The notes: generated from the letters alone by a model not told the origin. 64,000 nucleotides of DNA from Clostridium pasteurianum DSM 525 = ATCC 6013 (GCF_000807255.1 NZ_CP009268.1:2696384-2760383); one strand, 5' to 3'; numbered from the stretch's first letter, positions 20,352-29,753 are shown. Made by a program: numbers and translations.

Positions 20352-20386
20352 ATAATTACAAAATAATATAAAGATATTATGAAGAT
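20352..20386 (-). promoter_or_regulatory. Direct-repeat promoter, site 5 (nuo operon)
   Basis: Minus strand: TTCATA, ATATC, TTTATA, 9 bp, then a weak -10 AATTAT. It is divergent from site 6, about 40 bp away. Confidence 0.55.
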
Positions 20387-20426
20387 TTAAAAAAATAAGT
20401 AAACATACTTTTTAAGACACCTTAAT

Positions 20427-20461
20427 ATCTACATATTATCTTTACATCTTTTTTATATAAT
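20427..20461 (+). promoter_or_regulatory. Direct-repeat promoter, site 6 (polyprenyl synthase)
   Basis: Plus strand: TACATA, TTATC, TTTACA, 9 bp, then -10 TATAAT. Transcription would begin about 65 bases before the gene at 20532. Confidence 0.55.
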
Positions 20462-20531
20462 TAACCACAATATCAATTAAGTGAGAATTTTTTGATTATC
20501 CTGAATAATATAAGAAAGGTTTTGAGAATAA

Positions 20532-21353
20532 ATGAAATTTCAAGAAATTTATAAACCAATAATAAGTGAACTTGATCAAGTAGAAAGAGAACTTGAAAAT
20601 TTAAGTTCAAGTATGATTTATAATTCAATACATGAAATCATAGATTATTTTTTTAAGATTCCAGGTAAACATCTTCGTCCTACCTTAGTCTTATTGTCAG
20701 CAGGAACTATAAATTCAAAGCTTTCAACTCATGCTGAATCTTCACTATTACAGCTGGCTGTAGCGGTAGAGCTCATACATAGTGCAAGTTTAATTCATGA
20801 TGATGTCATTGATGATGATATCTTTCGCAGAGGTCAAAAAACCTTAAATAAAACCTACGGAAAAAAGATATCTGTGCTGACTGGTGATGTACTTTATGCT
20901 CATGCTTTTTTGATCATTAATAAATACCTTCCTAAAAAATTAGTGCACAATTTGATTCAAGTAACTGCAAATATGTGTGCTGCTGAAGTAGATCAGGCTC
21001 AAAATACTCTACCGGATAGAGAAAGGTATTTCAATATCATAAAGGGCAAAACAGCTTCTTTTATGGGGATTTGCTGCAGCTTAGGATGTGAAATTGCCGG
21101 AGGAAGTGAAGAGGAAATATTAGATTTAGAAGAATACGGCTTAAATCTTGGTATGACATACCAAATAATTGATGATTATATGGATGGCGATATAAAAACC
21201 ATAAATAATGTAACTTTGGAAGATGCTAATTATTTTGGTGAAAAAGCTAAAAATTCATTAAAAAATTTTAAAGCTTCGACCTATAAAGATAGCTTAATAA
21301 ACATGGTTGATCATATTTTAACATTCTCACATAGTAAAGCTGAAAATGCTTAA
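20532..21353 (+). CDS. hepT: Polyprenyl diphosphate synthase (menaquinone side chain), shortened
   Basis: The 273-residue protein has the first Asp-rich motif HDDVIDDD with RRG (about residues 96-107), a GKxxSxxTGD-like segment and the second motif IDDYMDGD. Family members chain isopentenyl diphosphate units into the C30-C40 tail that MenA attaches. Between the second Asp motif and the C-terminal helices roughly 50-60 residues of the usual fold are missing, including the KPxGxDL region, so it is shorter than HepT (about 320). The gene is divergent from nuo. No HepS-like partner is in the window. Chain length cannot be read from sequence alone. Confidence 0.82.
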   Translation: MKFQEIYKPIISELDQVERELENLSSSMIYNSIHEIIDYFFKIPGKHLRPTLVLLSAGTINSKLSTHAESSLLQLAVAVELIHSASLIHDDVIDDDIFRRGQKTLNKTYGKKISVLTGDVLYAHAFLIINKYLPKKLVHNLIQVTANMCAAEVDQAQNTLPDRERYFNIIKGKTASFMGICCSLGCEIAGGSEEEILDLEEYGLNLGMTYQIIDDYMDGDIKTINNVTLEDANYFGEKAKNSLKNFKASTYKDSLINMVDHILTFSHSKAENA

Positions 21354-21899
21354 ACTACTGTAAGTCAGAAATATTAAAAAGATACTGGTATATTGGAATT
21401 AAATTAATTAAAATCAGATTATTTACTTTAATAATTATTCTAATGCTTTCCACAATAGTATTAAAAGCTCTAATAATCAGACTTTCAGCAATGCAATTGT
21501 AAGTAAGTATTGGGAATGAATATTTCCAATGCTTCAAATGGCATTATAAAAGTCCAGCTATTCAATTATCTCAATACATAACATGCTAATTCTAAAATCA
21601 AATAATATCAGGCTGTCAAGAACTAACTAAGCCTTAAATCCCTATCTATAAAAATATATAATTTGTATTTTAAATTTTAACTGCAAGCTATATTGTATTT
21701 ACACCTATGACAGATCTTAAATCAGGCTATTTTCCCATTATTTTCTAAAAATTTATGACAAAAATCAATTTAAACTTAAATTCAGAATTGTAGTTTTAAA
21801 AATGCGGATTATGAATGCTTAGCATACAATATTGTCTTAATATATTTTTGTCAATAAAAATCTAAATATATAAAAATTAAATTCAAAGGAGTATAATAT
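21354..21899. other. Intergenic region without recognisable gene
   Basis: About 545 AT-rich bases hold no reading frame with a ribosome site. At the right end TTGTCA (21848-21853) and TAAAAA (21871-21876), 17 bp apart, form a plausible ordinary promoter for the 21900 gene. Confidence 0.4.
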
Positions 21900-22205
21900 A
21901 TGCCAAGAAAAATATCTAATAAAATTAGAGATAAAAATGATTTAATTCAGCATAAATACAATAATCTAAAAGAAATTATAATTTTAAAAAATCAAGAATT
22001 AATATATTCCGCCCTTATAAATAGACAATTCGCCTGTTTTATATACATGGTCTTAAATAAAAAAAGTCCATATGTATTAAAAGTATTTAGATATAGTACT
22101 AAAGTACAAGTTTTTATTCCAATAGTAAAAAATAACAATAGACTAGAAAATAAAGAAGAACTAGACTATTGCTTAAGAAGAATCAAGTTAGGTATTATTG
22201 AATAA
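21900..22205 (+). CDS. Small basic protein of unknown function
   Basis: The protein has 101 residues, is rich in Lys, Asn and Ile, and has no signal peptide. I do not recognise a family. It is supported as a gene by the AAAGGAG site 8-9 bp before the ATG and a consensus-like promoter just upstream. It converges on menA, and the two coding ends overlap by 11 bases. It might be a small DNA- or RNA-binding protein, judging only by charge. Confidence 0.5.
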   Translation: MPRKISNKIRDKNDLIQHKYNNLKEIIILKNQELIYSALINRQFACFIYMVLNKKSPYVLKVFRYSTKVQVFIPIVKNNNRLENKEELDYCLRRIKLGIIE

Positions 22206-23097
22206 ATGAAGAGATTAAAATTGATATTAATAAACCTGCAATTACTGTTATATGGTATTTCAATCCAACCTGTCCAATAAGACCCATTGTTCTTCCCTTT
22301 GTATGAACATTCTTATCATAGGATAAAAAATTAGAGATTGATTTATATGGAAAAAACACAATAACAGGTGCCAGTACAACAACAGGATAAATATTCATTA
22401 CTACTAAAGCAGCAGTCAATACAAGCAGTCCTATTACATTAAATATCCACAGCTTCTCAGCATTTTTGACGCCAATAATTATAGGTAAAGTTTTTCTTCC
22501 AACTAATCTATCCTCTTGTAAATCACTTAAATTATTAGACAATAATATAGTACCAATAAATAGAGCAGTAGGAACTGCTACCAGCACTGTATTCAAGGTA
22601 AATACATCTGAATGAATATAAATCACCGTGGTAGTTATACCAATACCCATAGTTACTCCTGACACTGCTTCGCCTATGGGTGTATAGGAAATTGGCAAAG
22701 GTCCAAAAGCATATAATACTGAAACAATACCTCCTACAACAGCAACCAGTAAAATATAATAGCTTGTTTGACTGGCTATAAAAATACCAATTATAGAAGC
22801 AATCACTTCATATATAACTATAATAAACAATACCTGGTTAGAGGTAATCTCACCGCTTATTAAAGCTTTTTCATTACCACTCTTTCCATTATCTGCTCCT
22901 CGTTTAAAATCAAAATAGTCATTAATCATATTAGTAGAACTTTGAATCAATATCATGGCAAATATCAATAATATAAAATAAAGAATATTAAATTTTTTAA
23001 AAGCATAAAATGAATATATTGAACCTAAAATTACAGGAATAGTTCCTGCAACAAGAGTTTTTATATCCATAAGTTTTATTATTGACTTAAAACTCAT
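22195..23097 (-). CDS. menA: 1,4-dihydroxy-2-naphthoate polyprenyltransferase
   Basis: The 300-residue UbiA-family membrane enzyme joins the polyprenyl tail to dihydroxynaphthoate, giving demethylmenaquinone. The first Asp motif is seen in NMINDYFDFKRGADNGKSG and the second in NNLSDLQEDRLVGRKTLP. About nine membrane helices are predicted. I choose the ATG at 23097, with GTGAGGAGAG in front, over a GTG at 23115. It is the last gene of the menH-B-E-C-thioesterase-A operon. Confidence 0.93.
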   Translation of the reverse strand: MSFKSIIKLMDIKTLVAGTIPVILGSIYSFYAFKKFNILYFILLIFAMILIQSSTNMINDYFDFKRGADNGKSGNEKALISGEITSNQVLFIIVIYEVIASIIGIFIASQTSYYILLVAVVGGIVSVLYAFGPLPISYTPIGEAVSGVTMGIGITTTVIYIHSDVFTLNTVLVAVPTALFIGTILLSNNLSDLQEDRLVGRKTLPIIIGVKNAEKLWIFNVIGLLVLTAALVVMNIYPVVVLAPVIVFFPYKSISNFLSYDKNVHTKGRTMGLIGQVGLKYHITVIAGLLISILISSFIQ

Positions 23098-23165
23098 ATT
23101 CTCATCTCTCCTCACTTAAGTGTCTATTCTTAACATAAAAATAGCTTTCTAGTAAATCATAACAG

Positions 23166-23543
23166 CTAATCTTTATTTGACTTAATAATGGAATTTGTAA
23201 CAGTTAAATATGAAATTAACAACTTATCTTCATCAAACATTTCTATACTCCAGACATGAGATGTCTTTCCCTTACGCATAAGCTTCCCTTTTGCAATAAT
23301 ATAACCTTCTATTTTTTTTGGCTTCATATGATTTGCAGTAATATTTTGACCTACTGCCATTTCATCTTTATTTATCTTTTTATTTGAAGCGTATCCAGCA
23401 ATAGTTTCTCCAAAGGCAATAGTTGCACCACCATGCAAATAGCCAAAGGTTTGATCATGAAATTGTGTCAAAGTCATTTTAGCCTCAAGTCCACTTTCAT
23501 ATACATGGACATATTCAATATTTAAACCCTCTATTAAGTTCAT
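23166..23543 (-). CDS. menI: Hotdog-fold thioesterase, probably DHNA-CoA thioesterase
   Basis: The 125-residue PaaI-type hotdog protein has the active-site region FGYLHGGATIAFGETIAGYAS, where the Glu acts in related enzymes (the quoted string is 21 long in the protein; key residues are HGG and the following Glu). Its position between menC and menA indicates that it frees dihydroxynaphthoate from CoA. It starts 6 bases after the menC stop. Confidence 0.85.
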   Translation of the reverse strand: MNLIEGLNIEYVHVYESGLEAKMTLTQFHDQTFGYLHGGATIAFGETIAGYASNKKINKDEMAVGQNITANHMKPKKIEGYIIAKGKLMRKGKTSHVWSIEMFDEDKLLISYLTVTNSIIKSNKD

Positions 23544-23549
23544 ATACTA

Positions 23550-24656
23550 TTAATCACCTATTTTCTTGTAGTCAATTGTATAATTTTTTAATGATGCTTT
23601 GTCAATATCTACACCTAAGCCATAGCCTTCTGGTACTTTAATAATACCATTCTTAACTATTATTTCTGGTTTAATTATATCCCTTTTAAAGTATCGATTT
23701 GATGATGACAAATCTCCAGGAATATAAGTATCCTTTAGACTGGCTAAATGTACATGCAATGCTTTAGAAATACCACTTTCCACCATACTTCCTACCCAAT
23801 ACTCAATATTGCTTTTTCTGCATAATTCAATCATTTTTTTTGCATAATATAGTCCCCCCACACGTCCTACTTTTATGTTTAATACCTTGAAGGCTTTAAG
23901 TTCAATTGCTGTTATTAAATCATTAATTGTTTGAATACTTTCATCAAGACATATGAGGGTCTTCAGCTCTTTTTGAAGTCTTTGATATTCTAAAAAATCC
24001 ACTGAATCTAGGGGTTCCTCTATGCAAAGTAAGTCTAGTTCATCCAATTTCTTCAATTCATTAATTTGTTGAAACTTATAGCTTTTATTGGCATCAGCTA
24101 GCAATTGAATATTAGCATATTTTTCTCTAATAGTCTTCAATTTTAAAAATCCATCTTCTGGTTTAATCTTTATTTTAAAACGAACATACCCTTCACTTTG
24201 ATAATGGTCAATTTGTTTAATTAATGTCTGAACATCTTGGTCTCCTAATACAATTCCTGCATATATGTCATCATTAGTTCCTTCACTAAATACAACATCC
24301 ATAATGGATTGTTTTTGCCTTTTAGCATATAAATCTACCAAAGCATTTTCCAGTGCTGCAAGCGCCATTGGATAAAATGGCTTGATCCATTTATGAATAT
24401 CAAAGGGATGTTTAATATCCTTGCGTATTATATCTGGAATATAATTATACATTAATACATACTTGGAATCTATTAATGTTTCATTAGTATAAGAGGGTTC
24501 ACTAAATGCAACTACTTCACCATAACCTTTATTCTGAAGTTCATCAGTAACTTTAATTATAATTGTCTCACGATGATCTATAGCAGTTTTTGATGTTTTA
24601 AATATAAAATTCAGAGGAATTCTAACATGGAAAAGTTCTATTCTATTAATTCGCAT
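23550..24656 (-). CDS. menC: o-Succinylbenzoate synthase
   Basis: The 368-residue enolase-superfamily enzyme dehydrates SHCHC to o-succinylbenzoate. The barrel motifs are visible: KIKIKP with the catalytic Lys pair, LLADANKSY (metal Asp), CIEEPLDS (metal Glu), CLDESI (metal Asp) and NIKVGRVGG (second catalytic Lys). Its ATG follows GAGGTTGAT. A palindromic element separates it from menE upstream. Confidence 0.92.
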   Translation of the reverse strand: MRINRIELFHVRIPLNFIFKTSKTAIDHRETIIIKVTDELQNKGYGEVVAFSEPSYTNETLIDSKYVLMYNYIPDIIRKDIKHPFDIHKWIKPFYPMALAALENALVDLYAKRQKQSIMDVVFSEGTNDDIYAGIVLGDQDVQTLIKQIDHYQSEGYVRFKIKIKPEDGFLKLKTIREKYANIQLLADANKSYKFQQINELKKLDELDLLCIEEPLDSVDFLEYQRLQKELKTLICLDESIQTINDLITAIELKAFKVLNIKVGRVGGLYYAKKMIELCRKSNIEYWVGSMVESGISKALHVHLASLKDTYIPGDLSSSNRYFKRDIIKPEIIVKNGIIKVPEGYGLGVDIDKASLKNYTIDYKKIGD

Positions 24657-24686
24657 CTAATCAACCTCTTTTGAAGCAAGTTCTTA

Positions 24687-24800
24687 ATTCAGGTGGGGAT
24701 TCTTTTACCCCATCTGAATTTTAGAACTGCAAATGCATGGCTTACTTGGCGTTGAACTCCCACTTTTACAGAGTGCGTGGGAGACTTACGCCAAGTTAGT
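24687..24800. repeat. Double-hairpin palindromic element between menE and menC
   Basis: The first hairpin pairs ATTCAGGTGGGG (24687-24698) with CCCCATCTGAAT (24708-24719). The second pairs ACTTGGCGT (24744-24752) with ACGCCAAGT (24788-24796), with an inner CTCCCAC/GTGGGAG stem. The unit fills nearly the whole 143-bp gap, and CAGGTG occurs at both ends. It resembles a dispersed palindromic repeat or miniature mobile element. Confidence 0.55.
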
Positions 24801-26134
24801 CAGGTGAAATTCTTTTTTAATATTTTCCCTGAAGCATTTTTAGGCAGCTCTTCTAGATAAATAATTTTTTTAGGTAATTTATATTTTGCCAGTTTACTTG
24901 AAAGATAGGCTAATATTTCTTGTCTATCTATTGGAGAAACCACATATAGTATAGGAACTTGTCCCCATCTGTCATCCTTTTCCCCTACCACTGCACATTC
25001 CTGTATTTTGGGATGTGCATATAAAATATTTTCAATCTCTTTTGGATATATATTCTCTCCACCAGAAATAATTATATTTTTGCGGCGATCAAGTATATAT
25101 AGAAATCCATCTTCATCTATATAGCCTACATCTTCTGAATTAAAACAATTAAAAACTTTTTTCTTTTCAATATATCCATCCATTAGCATTGGACTTTTAA
25201 TTACAACTTCCCCAATGCCTTTTTTATCAGGGTTTTCAATGTTAACAGTTACTTTTTCAAGCGGCAATCCCACAGAATCAATTTTTTCTGGATAATCTAA
25301 TACAGAAAAGGTTGTAACTTGACTTGTTGTTTCAGTCATTCCATAAGTTTTGTAAATGGGGATATTTTTTGCTATACTTTTCTCAACCATCGGCTTAGGA
25401 ATAAATTCACCACCTACTAACACTACACGTAAATTATGCTTTCCAATCTTATCCACAATCCTATTTAACATTGTTGGCACAATAGATATCATGTTTATTC
25501 TATCGTTCTCAATTAATTTTATAACTTGTTCTTCGTGAAATTTCTCTAATATGGTAATAGAAGTTCCATTGTATAAGCTTCGTATTAAAATGGATAATCC
25601 GCTAATGTGATACATTGGTAATGCCACAAGCCAATTATCCTTCTCTGTTACTCCAAGACTTTTTTGAGATGCTTTTACATGAGAGTAAAACTGCTTCCAG
25701 CGTATAGGTACTGATTTAAATTCTCCTGTTGTGGCACTGGTATTCATTATAACTGCAATACTTTCTTCATCAAATTCTTCTACCAATTTTATATCTTGTT
25801 TTTCACTTTTATATACTTTACTAAAGGATATAAATTTATTATCATAAGAAAAAACAATTTGAACCTTTAATAATTTTAATTGTTTTTTTATTTCTTCATC
25901 AGTTAAACGTGTATTCAGCATCAACACTTCTTTATTTAAAAATTGAAGTGCCAAAAAGAAAAGTGCCATATCATCTGAATTATTGGCATAAAGAGCAACT
26001 CTTTTCTCATTTTTTACATATGAAAATAGTTTTTTAGCCAAGTCTGTTACACTCTCATATACTTTTCTAAATGTTAGATCATTAATAAATTTTTTATCAG
26101 GTCTTTCAACACTATACTTTTTAAGCCAATTCAT
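24800..26134 (-). CDS. menE: o-Succinylbenzoate-CoA ligase
   Basis: The 444-residue acyl-activating enzyme forms OSB-CoA using ATP. Motifs in order: MNTSATTGEFKSVP (P-loop-like A3), KTYGMTETT (A5), the DVGYIDEDGFLYILDRRKNI hinge region (A7/A8), and the terminal Lys in NASGKILKK (A10). The ATG at 26134 has AAAGGTG in front; the frame itself reaches 26182. The stop codon lies at the edge of the palindromic element. Confidence 0.92.
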   Translation of the reverse strand: MNWLKKYSVERPDKKFINDLTFRKVYESVTDLAKKLFSYVKNEKRVALYANNSDDMALFFLALQFLNKEVLMLNTRLTDEEIKKQLKLLKVQIVFSYDNKFISFSKVYKSEKQDIKLVEEFDEESIAVIMNTSATTGEFKSVPIRWKQFYSHVKASQKSLGVTEKDNWLVALPMYHISGLSILIRSLYNGTSITILEKFHEEQVIKLIENDRINMISIVPTMLNRIVDKIGKHNLRVVLVGGEFIPKPMVEKSIAKNIPIYKTYGMTETTSQVTTFSVLDYPEKIDSVGLPLEKVTVNIENPDKKGIGEVVIKSPMLMDGYIEKKKVFNCFNSEDVGYIDEDGFLYILDRRKNIIISGGENIYPKEIENILYAHPKIQECAVVGEKDDRWGQVPILYVVSPIDRQEILAYLSSKLAKYKLPKKIIYLEELPKNASGKILKKNFT

Positions 26135-26206
26135 TTTTTCACCTTTATCAAATTCATTTTCACTATTTTTTACTCTTATCATCTAGTTATATAGTTTAAT
26201 ACTACT

Positions 26207-27049
26207 CTACGGAAATTTAGGAAATTGCTCAAAATCAGGATTTCGCTTTTCTTTAAAGGCATCTCGTCCTTCTTTTGCTTCCTCTGTAGTGTAAAATAAT
26301 AATGTAGCATCTCCAGCTAATTGCTGCAAACCGGCCAATCCATCGGTATCGGCATTAAAAGATGCTTTTAAGAAACGTAAGGCTGTAGGTGAATGCTGTA
26401 AGATTTCTTTTGCCCATTTTACTGTTTCTTCTTCCAATTCATCAAAGGCCACCACCGCATTCACCAGACCCATATCAAGTGCTTCATTAGCAGTATATTG
26501 ACGGCATAGATACCAAATTTCTCGTGCTTTTTTATGACCAATAATACGTGCCAGATACCCTGCTCCATATCCACCATCAAAAGAACCTACCTTTGGTCCT
26601 GTCTGTCCAAACTTGGCATTCTCAGAAGCAATTGTTAAATCACATACTATATGTAATACATGTCCACCACCAATTGCATAACCATTTACCATTGCTATAA
26701 CCGGTTTTGGAAGTATTCTAATCAGATGTTGTAAATCTAAAACATTTAAACGTGGTATATTATCATCTCCAACATAACCACCATGGCCACGTACCTTCTG
26801 ATCTCCACCAGAACAAAATGCCTCTTTATCCTGATCTTGCCCATGATTTGCGCCTGTTAAAATAATTACACCTACTCTTTCATCTTCACGAGCTAAGGTA
26901 AAAGCATCAATTAATTCCATAATTGTTTTTGGACGAAATGCATTACGCACTTCAGGACGATTGATTGTGATCTTTGCAATTCCATTATATACTTCATAAA
27001 TAACATCTTCATAATTACGTTTTAATTCTCTCCAAGGAAATTTGTTCAT
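26207..27049 (-). CDS. menB: 1,4-dihydroxy-2-naphthoyl-CoA synthase
   Basis: The 280-residue crotonase-family enzyme closes the second naphthoquinone ring. The MenB hallmarks are present: [30 protein letters not shown], the [18 protein letters not shown] segment with the conserved Asp and Tyr, and the C-terminal [15 protein letters not shown]. The length matches the family. Confidence 0.96.
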   Translation of the reverse strand: MNKFPWRELKRNYEDVIYEVYNGIAKITINRPEVRNAFRPKTIMELIDAFTLAREDERVGVIILTGANHGQDQDKEAFCSGGDQKVRGHGGYVGDDNIPRLNVLDLQHLIRILPKPVIAMVNGYAIGGGHVLHIVCDLTIASENAKFGQTGPKVGSFDGGYGAGYLARIIGHKKAREIWYLCRQYTANEALDMGLVNAVVAFDELEEETVKWAKEILQHSPTALRFLKASFNADTDGLAGLQQLAGDATLLFYTTEEAKEGRDAFKEKRNPDFEQFPKFP

Positions 27050-27132
27050 CTTGTGACTCCTTTCTACATTTTAATGTTTTATAATTTTATTACTTATAAT
27101 ACAGATATAAGATTTTTACTATGAAAGATTTC

Positions 27133-27924
27133 TTATAAAAATTTACTTAAAACTTCAATAAAAGCATCAGGTGCTTCAATATGTGCATTATGTCCCACAC
27201 CCTTCATTGTTTCATGTTTAATGTTAGCATTGAATTCTTTAAAATTTTCACCTATATGCTTATATTTTTTATCATATTCTCCACTGATGTATAATAGAGA
27301 CATAGATAATTTACTTATATGACTTTTCATACATGGAAATTTTCCTTGTCCAGTGCACAGCAACGTATTTGAAAGTGCATAAGTTCTGTTCGATAAACGT
27401 CTTTTTCTTATTTCATCTATAGTATGTTTTTGTAGTTTTCTTTGTGATTGGAATATACTCAAATTTGACCAATACTCATCAAACCATTCTATTCCATTTT
27501 TCAGTATATTTTTTGCCAAATTCAAATCCCTTCTTCTTCGTTTAAAGCGATTTATGAATCCCGCTTCACCATAGGATGAACTTTCCAAAATCAGTTTATC
27601 AATTTCCTGTGAATAAGCTACCGCATAGGCTAAGGCAATTCTTCCCCCCATGGAATAACCTAACATTGAATATTTTTTTAAGTTTAATTGATAAATGAGC
27701 TTATTTAAGTGTTTAATTATCACTTTCAAGCTATAATATTTACGTAAGTATGGTTTATCACTTTCTCCATGCCCAATAAAATCTATCAATATCAGTTGAT
27801 GTCCCTTTAATTCAAGTAAATTCCAAGTACTTAAATTTTCAGAAAAGCCATGTAAACAAACAATTGGTTTGCCTTCACCCTTTATTTCAAAATGATATTT
27901 AATATTTTCAATTTCAATAATCAT
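27133..27924 (-). CDS. menH: SHCHC synthase, alpha/beta hydrolase fold
   Basis: The 263-residue protein has the nucleophile elbow GYSMGG, the oxyanion segment LHGFSEN, an acid in ISGEYD and the catalytic His in GVGHNAHIE. It eliminates pyruvate from SEPHCHC. The ATG at 27924 follows AAGGTGAT and is preferred over a TTG at 27939. It is the first gene of the men operon and starts about 50 bases after the -10 of site 7. Confidence 0.88.
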   Translation of the reverse strand: MIIEIENIKYHFEIKGEGKPIVCLHGFSENLSTWNLLELKGHQLILIDFIGHGESDKPYLRKYYSLKVIIKHLNKLIYQLNLKKYSMLGYSMGGRIALAYAVAYSQEIDKLILESSSYGEAGFINRFKRRRRDLNLAKNILKNGIEWFDEYWSNLSIFQSQRKLQKHTIDEIRKRRLSNRTYALSNTLLCTGQGKFPCMKSHISKLSMSLLYISGEYDKKYKHIGENFKEFNANIKHETMKGVGHNAHIEAPDAFIEVLSKFL

Positions 27925-27977
27925 GCTATCACCTTGCAAGCTTGTATATTCATCATTCTTATATTTTCTTAAAACTT

Positions 27978-28012
27978 ATTGTACAAAATACTTATAAAGA
28001 TATTATGAAGAT
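27978..28012 (-). promoter_or_regulatory. Direct-repeat promoter, site 7 (menH operon)
   Basis: Minus strand: TTCATA, ATATC, TTTATA, 9 bp, then -10 TACAAT. The two repeats match those of the nuo promoter base for base. Confidence 0.65.
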
Positions 28013-28093
28013 AATTGTATCTCCTTTAAATATACTTCTTATCATTGTGAATTACTTGCAATTACAATTAAATCTAAAAAGTAATTTTCTTAT

Positions 28094-28128
28094 TTTTTCA
28101 TATAATCTACATATAAATTTTGTATCTT
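28094..28128 (+). promoter_or_regulatory. Direct-repeat promoter, site 8 (HMA protein)
   Basis: Plus strand: TTCATA, TAATC, TACATA, 9 bp, then -10 TATCTT. Transcription would start about 15 bases before the 28150 ATG, leaving just room for the AAGGAGG site. Confidence 0.6.
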
Positions 28129-28149
28129 ACTACTAAGGAGGTTTTATAT

Positions 28150-28404
28150 ATGAAAGATAGTATAGTTAAATTTAAACAATATAATATGTTATGTAATAGG
28201 TGTCTAATAAACGTAGTTAAATGCCTAAGCAATCTTCCAGGTGTAAAGAGCTTAGAACTAAGTCTTGAATCTAAAAAAATAAAAGTTATATATGAAGATA
28301 AAACAATCTCTAGAAAAATGATACAAAACATGGTCAATGAAACAATACTTACTGGTAAAATAAAAAACATTAAAGATAATAATCTAATTTATGAGGGCAT
28401 ATAG
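28150..28404 (+). CDS. Small heavy-metal-associated (HMA) domain protein
   Basis: The 84-residue protein has the HMA beta-alpha-beta pattern: a CNRC pair in the first loop in place of CxxC with MxC, then LPGVKSLELSLESKKIKVIYED. Such proteins carry Cu(I) or another soft metal to pumps or regulators. The ATG at 28150 follows AAGGAGG. It is transcribed away from menH from its own direct-repeat promoter. No copper ATPase lies next to it. The metal is inferred. Confidence 0.75.
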   Translation: MKDSIVKFKQYNMLCNRCLINVVKCLSNLPGVKSLELSLESKKIKVIYEDKTISRKMIQNMVNETILTGKIKNIKDNNLIYEGI

Positions 28405-28437
28405 CATAGTCTATTTTAATAAAATTCTTTCAAAACC

Positions 28438-28478
28438 AATAGGGTATTTATTGCCTTAAATACAATAAATACCCTATT
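28438..28478. terminator. Convergent hairpin between the HMA and M23 genes
   Basis: A perfect 16-bp inverted repeat (28438-28453 with 28463-28478, loop of 9) lies between two converging genes. The U-runs are short on both strands. Confidence 0.55.
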
Positions 28479-28535
28479 AATTCAAAATATATATTTTTCT
28501 ATCATTTGTTTTTTATTAACATTAAATACCAAAAT

Positions 28536-29753
28536 TTAATTTACATAATAACCACTAGGCTCTATAGGTTGTCCACTTGAATTTCTTATTTCAAAATGAA
28601 GATGTGCTCCTGAAGACACACCAGAATTACCTGAATATGAAATTAGCTGTCCACCTTTTATTTTCTGACCTACCGACACAGCTAATGAGGAATTATGTGC
28701 ATACACAGAAGTTATATCTCCATGATTAATCATTACTACATTTCCATATCCGGACATGGACTCTGCAGCAATGACCACTCCATCCTTTAAAGCATAAATC
28801 GGAGTACCCATTGGTACACCTATATCCATACCTGCATGAAGTCTGCTGTAATTTAAAACAGGGTGAAACCTCATACCAAAAGGAGAGGTTATAGGATAAG
28901 AGCTCCCTGTTACAGAAAACAAGTTTCCTTTAGAACTAATTTTTGAAGACGATGTACTGATTTTATCTCCTTGAGAACTGCTTTGTGAAGAAGATGCACC
29001 AATATTCCCCCCTCTTGAAGCCACAATTCTGCTGCTTTCTTTTTTAATTTCTTGAATAGATTTCTCAAGTTTCTGAGATTCAGACTGTTCTTTGGAAATC
29101 ATATTTTCATAAAAATTCTTGTCCTTTTCAAGCTTTTCAACTAATTGCTTTTTTTCATTGGCTGTGGTCTGCAAAGACTTATATTTTCCGTCTGCCTCAT
29201 TCTTTAATTTAGCTGCAATGTTCTTATTACTCTCAAGTTCCAGCCTATTTTTCTCCAGACTCTCCTGCCTATCTTTAATATCAGACATAAGTGCTTTATC
29301 ATAAGCAATGATTCTTTTTACCATATCTATTCTACTTATGACATCAGAAAAATTCTTTGAATTTAGGATTACTTCCAAATATCCACTATTTCCTGACTGA
29401 TACATAGCTCTAACTCTTGATTTAAACAATTGATTTTCTTTAGAAAATTCCTGTTTTTTTACTTCAATATCATTTTCTTTTTCCTTTATCTGATAATTTA
29501 GATTTGCAATTTTACCATTTAGTTTCTGAATTTGTGAACCCACTTGATTCATGTCTTTATCTAAGTTTTCCAATTCTTTTTCTGCATTATTTTTGTCTGC
29601 AGTAACATTATTTAGACTGTCCTTACTTTGCTGAATAGACTTGTTTATTTCATTTAGTTTGTTTTGACTGTCCTGAATCCCTGCTCCATATGCATAAGAA
29701 AATATGGAACTGCTAATTGCTATGGCTACTAGTAAAACTATCCCCCGTCTCAT
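28536..29753 (-). CDS. Secreted coiled-coil M23 family peptidase (EnvC-like)
   Basis: The 405-residue protein has a signal peptide (1-23), a coiled coil (about 25-245), a Ser-rich linker and a C-terminal LytM/M23 domain. Zinc ligands are seen in RLHAGMDIG (His and Asp) and HLHFEIR (His). The coiled coil resembles that of the two NlpC/P60 proteins, including the MYQSGNSGYLEVILNSKNFSD segment, so all three share an activation module. It cuts peptide cross-links or acts as a hydrolase activator in the wall. Confidence 0.9.
   Translation of the reverse strand: MRRGIVLLVAIAISSSIFSYAYGAGIQDSQNKLNEINKSIQQSKDSLNNVTADKNNAEKELENLDKDMNQVGSQIQKLNGKIANLNYQIKEKENDIEVKKQEFSKENQLFKSRVRAMYQSGNSGYLEVILNSKNFSDVISRIDMVKRIIAYDKALMSDIKDRQESLEKNRLELESNKNIAAKLKNEADGKYKSLQTTANEKKQLVEKLEKDKNFYENMISKEQSESQKLEKSIQEIKKESSRIVASRGGNIGASSSQSSSQGDKISTSSSKISSKGNLFSVTGSSYPITSPFGMRFHPVLNYSRLHAGMDIGVPMGTPIYALKDGVVIAAESMSGYGNVVMINHGDITSVYAHNSSLAVSVGQKIKGGQLISYSGNSGVSSGAHLHFEIRNSSGQPIEPSGYYVN

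Noticed and set aside
21355-21537. A 60-codon minus-strand frame behind the polyprenyl synthase
   Set aside because: It has no ribosome site and low-complexity AT-driven composition, and starts in non-coding DNA.
28107-28370. An 87-codon minus-strand frame opposite the HMA gene
   Set aside because: The plus-strand HMA gene has AAGGAGG, a promoter and a recognisable domain.
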